A DNA stretch of 64,000 nucleotides, from assembly GCA_019119355.1 (NCBI GenBank), contig DWXE01000020.1:1-64000 (forward strand), in the 5' to 3' direction. The DNA is from Candidatus Eisenbergiella merdigallinarum. Lineage in GTDB: Bacteria; Bacillota; Clostridia; Lachnospirales; Lachnospiraceae. Numbering within the stretch: position 1 is the stretch's first letter; the number at the start of each line of letters is the position of its first letter. Positions 58,790 to 64,000 of this stretch are shown in pieces. The notes under the pieces were generated by a model that was not told where the DNA came from, did not search any database, and saw only the letters and a list, made by a program, of their open reading frames with translations. Made by a program: the position numbers and the translations under genes.

Positions 58790-60082
58790 ATGGTAAAAGC
58801 AGTAGTTGGTGCAAACTGGGGAGATGAAGGAAAGGGAAAGATCACGGACATGATGGCGCAGGAGGCGGATATCGTCATCCGCTTTCAGGGAGGCGCCAAC
58901 GCGGGCCATACGATCGTGAACGATTACGGGAAGTTCGCGCTCCATACCCTTCCTTCCGGCGTGTTTTACAGCCACGTCACCAACATCATCGGCAACGGCG
59001 TGGCGCTCAATATCCCGATTCTGTTTCAGGAGATCAAAGAGCTGACGGACCGCAATGTGCCCATGCCTCATATCCTGATTTCGGACCGCGCCCAGATCGT
59101 GATGCCCTATCATATCCTGCAGGACAGCTGCGAGGAAGCGCGCCTGGCGGGAAAATCCTTCGGCTCCACGAAGTCGGGAATCGCCCCCTTTTATTCGGAC
59201 AAATTCGCCAAGATCGGCTTTCAGGTCAGCGAGCTGTTCGACGAAGAGCTGCTTCGGGAAAAGGTGCAGCGGGTCTGCGAGGTGAAAAATGTGCTCTTCG
59301 AGCATCTCTATCACCGGGAGGGGATCGATCCCGACGGGCTTTTGACGACGCTGCACGAATACCGCGACATGGTGGAGCCCTATGTGGGCAACGTGTCCGC
59401 GTTTCTGTACCAGGCCCTGCGAGAGGGAAAGAACATCCTTCTGGAAGGCCAGCTGGGAACGATGAAGGATCCGGACCACGGGATTTATCCCATGGTGACG
59501 TCCTCCTCAACCCTGGCGGCGTACGGCGCCATCGGAGCGGGCATTCCGCCCTATGAGATCAAAAGCATCGTGGCCGTGACCAAAGCCTATTCCTCCGCGG
59601 TGGGAGCGGGGGCGTTCGTCTCCGAGATCTTCGGGGAAGAGGCGGACGAGCTGCGCCGCAGGGGCGGAGACGGCGGCGAATACGGAGCTACCACCGGGCG
59701 GCCCAGGAGAATGGGCTGGTATGACTGCGTGGCCTCCCATTACGGCTGCCGGCTGCAGGGAGCCACGGACGTGGCGCTGACCGTCCTGGACGTGCTGGGC
59801 TATCTGGACGAGATCCCGGTCTGCGTGGGCTATGAAATCGACGGGGAGGTGACGAAGGAATTTCCGGTCACCCGCCTTCTGGAGAAGGCGAAGCCCGTCT
59901 ATCGGGTCCTTCCCGGATGGAAATGCGACATCCGCGGGATCCGCACCTATGAGGAGCTCCCGCTAAACTGCAGGAACTACGTGGAATTTATCGAAGAGCA
60001 GTTGGGATATCCCATCACCATGGTCTCCAACGGCCCCGGCAGAGAGGATATCATTTACCGCGAAAGCCCGCTGAAAGGCTGA
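58790..60082 (+). CDS. purA: Adenylosuccinate synthetase
   Basis: First step from IMP to AMP, GTP dependent. 'VGANWGDEGKGKITD' P-loop, 'GGANAGHTIV', 'EGQLGTMKDPDHGIYP' with Leu-Gly in place of the more usual Ala-Gln spacing, and 'GRPRRMGWYDCV'. 430 residues. ATG 58790 is preferred over the ATG at 58778, which overlaps the GGAGG ribosome site. Downstream of purC on the same strand; a joint transcript is possible. Confidence 0.94.
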   Translation: MVKAVVGANWGDEGKGKITDMMAQEADIVIRFQGGANAGHTIVNDYGKFALHTLPSGVFYSHVTNIIGNGVALNIPILFQEIKELTDRNVPMPHILISDRAQIVMPYHILQDSCEEARLAGKSFGSTKSGIAPFYSDKFAKIGFQVSELFDEELLREKVQRVCEVKNVLFEHLYHREGIDPDGLLTTLHEYRDMVEPYVGNVSAFLYQALREGKNILLEGQLGTMKDPDHGIYPMVTSSSTLAAYGAIGAGIPPYEIKSIVAVTKAYSSAVGAGAFVSEIFGEEADELRRRGGDGGEYGATTGRPRRMGWYDCVASHYGCRLQGATDVALTVLDVLGYLDEIPVCVGYEIDGEVTKEFPVTRLLEKAKPVYRVLPGWKCDIRGIRTYEELPLNCRNYVEFIEEQLGYPITMVSNGPGREDIIYRESPLKG

Positions 60083-60097
60083 GCGGGATCCGTCGAA

Positions 60098-60165
60098 TTG
60101 ACAGAATGAGCGAAAATCCCTTATAATAGAAGCCGTTGCAGGAGGCTTCCAGGATAAGGGATTTT
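60098..60165 (+). promoter_or_regulatory. lysR promoter embedded in an inverted repeat
   Basis: TTGACA (60098-60103), 18-nt spacer, TATAAT (60122-60127). AAAATCCCTTA (60113-60123) is repeated inverted as TAAGGGATTTT (60155-60165), and GAAGCC/GGCTTC (60129-60134 and 60144-60149) nests inside. The outer palindrome spans the -10 region to the start codon and may be an autoregulatory operator. Confidence 0.65.
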
Positions 60166-61082
60166 TGCGTTATAGTATCGTTATGTTGATTGCGAATCTG
60201 GAATATTACAAGGTGTTTTATTATACGGTGAAATGCGGTTCCGTGACCCGGGCATCGGAGGAGCTCTCCCTGTCCCAGCCGGCCGTGAGCCAGAGCTTAA
60301 AGCAGCTGGAACGGATTCTCGGGATCCGCCTTCTGAAGCGGACTTCCCGGGGCATTTCCCCCACGGCGGAGGGAAAACTTTTGTTTTCCTTCGTGGAAAA
60401 GGGATATGAACAGTTCGAAGCGGGGGAGAAGCGGCTGCTGCAGATCCGGAACCTGGAACGGGGAGAGATCACCATCGGGGCTTCCGACATGACGCTGCGA
60501 TTTTTTCTCCTCCCCTGGCTGGAACGGTTTCACGAAACCTGGCCCGGGATCAGGGTCACGGTGACGAACGGTCCCACGCCCGCCACCATGGCGCTCCTGC
60601 GGGAGGGAAGGATCGATTTCGGCGTGGTATCCGGCCCGCTGGAGGAAGAGGAGGGGATCCGGATGCGGCCGGTGCAGAGGATCGAGGATATTTTCGTGAT
60701 CGGGAGGAACTTTCGGGGGCTGAAGGAGGGAAAGCATCCCATCCGGGTCCTGGAGAAGCTGCCTCTGATCATGATGGAGCCCTGCACCAGCACCAGGAAA
60801 TATGTCCAGGGATTTCTGGAGAGCTGCGGCGTGGCGGTGAGCCCGGAATTCGAACTGGCTACCAGCGATATGATCGTGCAGTTCGCGATCCGCAATCTCG
60901 GCGTGGGAAGCGTGGTGCGGGATTTCGCCGAAGAACAGCTGCAGGCCGGCGCGCTGGACGAGCTGAAGCTCGAGACGCCCATTCCGCCCAGGGATTTTCT
61001 GCTGGTGACTTCGGAACGGGATCAGGCGGGGCTGGCGGCTTCGCGGCTGCTGGAGATGATACTCGGAAAGGAAAAGGGATAG
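60165..61082 (+). CDS. LysR-family transcriptional regulator
   Basis: 305 residues. Winged HTH at the N terminus ('GSVTRASEELSLSQPAVSQSLKQLERILG' from GSVTR to ERILG), linker helix, then a two-lobed effector domain with 'GEITIGASDMTLRFFLLPWL' and 'IRVTVTNGPTP'. TTG 60165 has AAGGG about 4 nt upstream; ATG 60183 is the other choice but has no site. The target genes and ligand are unknown; it precedes a HAD hydrolase gene by 3 nt, so the two may be one operon. Confidence 0.88.
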   Translation: MRYSIVMLIANLEYYKVFYYTVKCGSVTRASEELSLSQPAVSQSLKQLERILGIRLLKRTSRGISPTAEGKLLFSFVEKGYEQFEAGEKRLLQIRNLERGEITIGASDMTLRFFLLPWLERFHETWPGIRVTVTNGPTPATMALLREGRIDFGVVSGPLEEEEGIRMRPVQRIEDIFVIGRNFRGLKEGKHPIRVLEKLPLIMMEPCTSTRKYVQGFLESCGVAVSPEFELATSDMIVQFAIRNLGVGSVVRDFAEEQLQAGALDELKLETPIPPRDFLLVTSERDQAGLAASRLLEMILGKEKG

Positions 61083-61085
61083 AAT

Positions 61086-61685
61086 ATGATCAGAACGGTG
61101 ATTTTTGATATCGGAAACGTGCTGGCCGGGTTTTCCTGGGACGAGCACTTTCGGAACCTGGGTTACGATGAGGGGATGAGACGGAGGCTGGCGCGGGCCA
61201 CGGTGCATTCCGAAGACTGGAAGGAATACGACAGGGGATGCCTTTCGGATGAGGAGATCGAGCGCCTTCTTGTGGAAAACGATCCCGAAATCGGACAGGA
61301 GATCCGCCGTGTGCTGGCGGATCTGGGCGGGATCGTAAAGCGATGGGATTACGCCATCCCCTGGATCCGGGAGCTGAAGGAAAAGGGATATCAGGTGCTG
61401 GTCCTCTCCAATTTTTCCCAAAAGGCGCTGCGGGAGTGCTGGAACGCCCTGGACTTTCTGCCCTATGTGGACGGCGGCATCCTGTCCTTTCAGGATAAGC
61501 TCATCAAACCCATGCCGGAAATTTACAGCCTGCTTTTGGACCGCTACCGGCTGAAGGCGGAGGAATGCGTGTTCATGGACGATACGCAGGAGAATGTGGA
61601 GGGCGCCAGGCGGGCGGGAATCCACGCGTTTCGTTTTGAAAATCAAAAACAGGCGAAGGCGGAACTGGAAAAGCTGGGCGTTTGA
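61086..61685 (+). CDS. HAD-IA family phosphatase
   Basis: A 199-residue haloacid-dehalogenase-type hydrolase. Motif I 'FDIGNVLAGF' keeps the nucleophile Asp (the second Asp is Gly, as in the YihX/epoxide-hydrolase N-terminal group), motif II 'VLSNFS', motif III Lys in 'DKLIKPMPEIY' and motif IV 'VFMDDTQENVEGARRAG'. YihX-like members dephosphorylate sugar phosphates, e.g. alpha-glucose-1-phosphate. Begins 3 nt after the lysR gene. Confidence 0.82.
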   Translation: MIRTVIFDIGNVLAGFSWDEHFRNLGYDEGMRRRLARATVHSEDWKEYDRGCLSDEEIERLLVENDPEIGQEIRRVLADLGGIVKRWDYAIPWIRELKEKGYQVLVLSNFSQKALRECWNALDFLPYVDGGILSFQDKLIKPMPEIYSLLLDRYRLKAEECVFMDDTQENVEGARRAGIHAFRFENQKQAKAELEKLGV

Positions 61686-61702
61686 CGGACGGGGGACGGG
61701 CC

Positions 61703-62644
61703 ATGGTCAGAAAATATATTACGGAAAACGGGGTGCTTCGCGCCAGTCAGGAGACGGCGCCGGGCATCTGGATCAATCTGGTGAGCCCCACGCTGGAGGA
61801 GTGCGACGCGGTGGCAAGGGAGTTTCACATCGACCTGGCGGACGTCAGGGCCGCGCTGGACGATGAGGAGAGCTCCCGGGTGGATGTGAACGACGAATAT
61901 TCCCTCATTCTGTTCGACATCCCCTCCATCGAGTACCGGCACGAACGGGAGGCCTATACCACCATCCCGCTGGGCCTGATCCTGGCGGGGGACGTTTTCA
62001 TTTCCGTGTGCGGGGAAGATACGCCGGTGCTCCGGGGGTTCGAGGAAAATGCGGTGAGGGATTTTTCCACCAAAAAGCAGATGCGCTTCATGTACCAGAT
62101 TTTCCTGAAGTCCTGTATGCTCTATCAGGCATATCTGCACATCGTGGACCGCAAACGGAAGGAAATCGAAGAACACATCGGGCACGACACGGAGGATGTG
62201 GAGCTGATCGATCTGCACGAGCTGGAATCCAACCTGGTGTATTTCGACACGTCCCTGCGGGCGAACAAGGTGGTGCTGGAGCGGCTGGTGCGCTATAACC
62301 GGATCAAAAAATATCCCGAGGATCAGGAGCTTCTGGAGGACGTGGTGGTGGAAAACCAGCAGGCCATCGAGATGACTCAGATCTATCGGGATATCATCAA
62401 GGGTACCAGGGAGCTTCTGTCCGCGGTGATGGACAACCGTCTGAACACAGCGATGAAATACCTGGCTTCCATCACCATCGTGATGGCCATTCCCACCATC
62501 ATCTCCGGCATTTACGGGATGAATGTGGACGAGGAATGGATGCCGCTGTCCGGCACGCCCTTCGGCTTCGGGATCATCTGCCTGATCATGCTGGCTATCT
62601 GCCTTTTGGCCATCTGGATCCTGCGCAGAAGGAAGATGCTCTGA
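61703..62644 (+). CDS. corA: CorA-family divalent cation transporter
   Basis: About 313 residues. Large cytoplasmic N-terminal domain, a long coiled helix (about 145-250), then two membrane helices with the selectivity motif 'YGMN' between them ('IISGIYGMNVDEEW'). Mg2+ or Co2+/Ni2+ transport is expected. ATG 61703 is taken; a TTG seven codons earlier overlaps the preceding gene. The stop lies one base from the end of the convergent membrane-protein gene. Confidence 0.88.
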   Translation: MVRKYITENGVLRASQETAPGIWINLVSPTLEECDAVAREFHIDLADVRAALDDEESSRVDVNDEYSLILFDIPSIEYRHEREAYTTIPLGLILAGDVFISVCGEDTPVLRGFEENAVRDFSTKKQMRFMYQIFLKSCMLYQAYLHIVDRKRKEIEEHIGHDTEDVELIDLHELESNLVYFDTSLRANKVVLERLVRYNRIKKYPEDQELLEDVVVENQQAIEMTQIYRDIIKGTRELLSAVMDNRLNTAMKYLASITIVMAIPTIISGIYGMNVDEEWMPLSGTPFGFGIICLIMLAICLLAIWILRRRKML

Positions 62645-62645
62645 C

Positions 62646-62948
62646 TCAGGGCTCCTTCTGATCGGGGTGATCGGTGCCGGAAGCGCCCGGATCGAAGGAA
62701 GCGATGGTGCGGCGGTCCGTCACTTTTCCGTAGATCCAGATATAGATCCACAGGAGGATGGGAAGGCCGATGGTAGCCACCAGGCAGGCGGCGAAGAGCC
62801 TGTGCCAGTTCGGGAAAGAGAGCAGGGCGCAGACGAAAGTGAACAGGTAAAGGGCGACGAGGAGCAGGGCGCAGACGAGGGCCGCGATCCGCTTCGGGGT
62901 CATCTTTGATTTCTGATCTTTCCGATCTGATTTCTGATTGTTCTCCAT
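62646..62948 (-). CDS. Small two-helix membrane protein, unknown function
   Basis: About 100 residues. A Lys/Asp/Ser-rich N-terminal tail (1-20), two hydrophobic helices (about 22-44 'IAALVCALLLVALYLFTFVCALL' by its ends IAALV and CALL, and 54-75), then a polar C-terminal tail. ATG 62948 lies 9 nt from AAAGGAG; an ATG three codons upstream is too close to it. Similar small proteins are common in Lachnospiraceae but unnamed. Convergent with corA with a single base between stop codons. Confidence 0.6.
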   Translation of the reverse strand: MENNQKSDRKDQKSKMTPKRIAALVCALLLVALYLFTFVCALLSFPNWHRLFAACLVATIGLPILLWIYIWIYGKVTDRRTIASFDPGASGTDHPDQKEP

Positions 62949-63046
62949 CAGGGTCATCTCCTTTGCAGGGAATCGGGGGTCGCTTGTCCTTTGCATCGTA
63001 CAATAAAGCGGGGGGATTTTCAAGGGGAGTTTCACGGAAAATTCGC

Positions 63047-63075
63047 TTGCACAAATGCCCTTCCTGGGCTATAAT
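63047..63075 (+). promoter_or_regulatory. Promoter of the SEC-C protein gene
   Basis: TTGCAC at 63047-63052 and TATAAT at 63070-63075, 17-nt spacer. A TGCGCC/GGCGCA hairpin (63106-63123) lies in the leader. Confidence 0.7.
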
Positions 63076-63155
63076 AACCGGAGATATGGCCGGATGGCTA
63101 TCGAATGCGCCCTGTGGGGCGCACAAGATGATTTGAATCGAATGAGGTGAAGAAT

Positions 63156-63662
63156 ATGGCGTTATTAGAGCAGTGGAGAGATATGGCGTATGACCAGAAG
63201 GCGGACAAGGGGAAGCTTCAGCGTTTCTGGGCCGCTTATTTCGAAAAGGAAAAGGAGATCTACGCGCAGCTTCTGAAGAACCCCGACGAAGTGGTGGAAG
63301 GGACCGTGAAGGAGCTGGCGGAGCGGTACGGCATCGACGTGATGACCATGACCGGTTTCCTGGACGGGATCAACGACAGCCTGGTGAAGGCCAACCCCAT
63401 CGAGGAGATGGAGGAGGACACGGCGGTGAACCTGGGCTTCGACAAGGAGCTTTTGTATAAGAACATGGTGGCCGCGGAGGCGGACTGGCTTTACAATTTG
63501 GAGGAGTGGAATTCCATTTTCGACGAGGAGAAGCGCAAGGAGCTGTATAAGGAGCAGAAGCGCTCCGGCACCATCGTCAAGGAAGCGAAGGTTTATCCCA
63601 ACGATCCCTGTCCCTGCGGCAGCGGCAAAAAGTATAAGAAGTGCTGTGGCAAAAACCGCTGA
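63156..63662 (+). CDS. SEC-C motif protein
   Basis: 168 residues, mainly helical and acidic, ending in a zinc-binding SEC-C motif: '[15 protein letters not shown]'. This motif is shared with the C terminus of SecA and many small proteins; it binds zinc and can contact SecB-like partners or ribosomes. No SecA ATPase part is present. ATG 63156 follows GAGGTG. Function unknown; the conserved N-terminal '[15 protein letters not shown]' is seen in clostridial homologues by memory only. Confidence 0.8.
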   Translation: MALLEQWRDMAYDQKADKGKLQRFWAAYFEKEKEIYAQLLKNPDEVVEGTVKELAERYGIDVMTMTGFLDGINDSLVKANPIEEMEEDTAVNLGFDKELLYKNMVAAEADWLYNLEEWNSIFDEEKRKELYKEQKRSGTIVKEAKVYPNDPCPCGSGKKYKKCCGKNR

Positions 63663-63692
63663 AGTTTGTGACATTCGATCGGGGGAATCGTT

Positions 63693-64000
63693 TTGGAGAG
63701 CAGAGTAGAGAGGGCGCAGGAGCTGTTTTGCTCCGGGTATAACTGCGCGCAATCCGTGTTCGCGGCCTACGCGGACCTGTTCGGAATGGACCGGGAGACC
63801 GCGCTGAAGCTGTCCTGCCCCATGGGTGCGGGAATCGGAAGGATGCGGGAAGTGTGCGGTACGGTATGCGCCATGTCCATGCTTTCCGGATTCGTTTACG
63901 GGAATGCGGATCCGAAGGACGAAGAGGCCAAAAAGAGAGCCTATGAAATCGTCCGCCGGATGGCCGGGGAATTCCGGGAGGAGAACGGCACGCTGCTTTG
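63693..64000 (+). CDS. C_GCAxxG_C_C family (redox-type) protein, partial
   Basis: The first 102 codons of a gene cut by the window end. TTG 63693 with GGGGG upstream. The protein starts 'MESRVERAQELFCSGYNCAQSVF' (ends MESRV and AQSVF) and continues with 'CPMGAGIGRMREVCGTVCAM', the Cys pattern of the C_GCAxxG_C_C family, putative redox or metal-binding proteins. No stop before base 64000, and the C-terminal Cys pair should lie outside. Follows the SEC-C gene by 30 nt. Confidence 0.8.
   Translation, partial: MESRVERAQELFCSGYNCAQSVFAAYADLFGMDRETALKLSCPMGAGIGRMREVCGTVCAMSMLSGFVYGNADPKDEEAKKRAYEIVRRMAGEFREENGTLL

Overview
The window looks like a chromosomal segment from a high-GC, Gram-positive, endospore-lineage Clostridia, most likely a Lachnospiraceae-type anaerobe. 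This is inferred from gene order and gene content, not from a database search. The signs are AGGAGG-type ribosome sites, PolC, RNase Y, RemA between yicC and gmk, paired Gram-positive LexA boxes at recA, a complete eight-gene spoIIIA operon, spoIVB, spoIIM, CotF-like coat proteins and the conserved nusB-xseA-xseB-ispA-dxs-tlyA-nadK-argR-recN-spoIVB-spo0A run. Almost all genes lie on the + strand.

Region by region. 1-3.0 kb is accessory DNA: the end of an IS3-family element cut by the window edge, a class B sortase translationally coupled to one FctA-like pilin subunit, and an AP2-domain protein of the kind common in phages and integrative elements. 3.0-5.3 kb is a PP2C phosphatase overlapping a membrane Ser/Thr kinase. 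5.4-11.1 kb is ispG and polC. 11.1-13.1 kb holds a compound inverted-repeat element, tRNA-Glu(CTC), and a low-GC single-gene islet (AAA/DUF4143 ATPase) bracketed by about 60-bp direct repeats. 13.2-21.1 kb is a Ca2+-type P-ATPase running into spoIIIAA-AH. 21.2-25.3 kb is deoB, prfC and a transglutaminase-like lipoprotein. 25.4-36.6 kb is the conserved yqhY/nusB-to-spo0A run. 36.7-41.5 kb has glgA, a DUF3298-like lipoprotein, two coat-like proteins and, on the minus strand, rqcH. 41.5-50.3 kb is a housekeeping run (yicC, remA, gmk, rpoZ, rimO, pgsA, cinA, recA, recX, rny). 50.4-55.1 kb is Nudix-spoIIM-xerD, then aroF and a SpoVB-like flippase on the minus strand. 55.2-64 kb has mnmA, purB, purC, purA, a LysR regulator, a HAD hydrolase, CorA, a small membrane protein, a SEC-C protein and a truncated C_GCAxxG-type protein.

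The genes join up in a few processes. ispG, dxs and ispA belong to MEP isoprenoid synthesis. spoIIIAA-AH, spoIVB, spoIIM and the coat genes belong to engulfment-stage and later sporulation. recN, recA, recX, xseA/B and xerD serve DNA repair and chromosome resolution. rny, yicC, rimO, mnmA, tlyA and rqcH act on RNA and translation. purB, purC and purA belong to purine synthesis.

Most striking observations: (1) the gene at the spo0A position encodes the DNA-binding domain but has no phospho-receiver domain, and there is no room upstream for one; (2) the islet beside tRNA-Glu is flanked by duplicated terminator-like repeats and has no recombinase; (3) a dispersed structured repeat occurs downstream of polC and of mnmA, about 94% identical over about 79 nt, with a compensatory base-pair change in its stem; (4) several hairpins lie over ribosome-binding sites (Ca2+-ATPase, spoIIM) and a 26-bp perfect palindrome lies downstream of rny.
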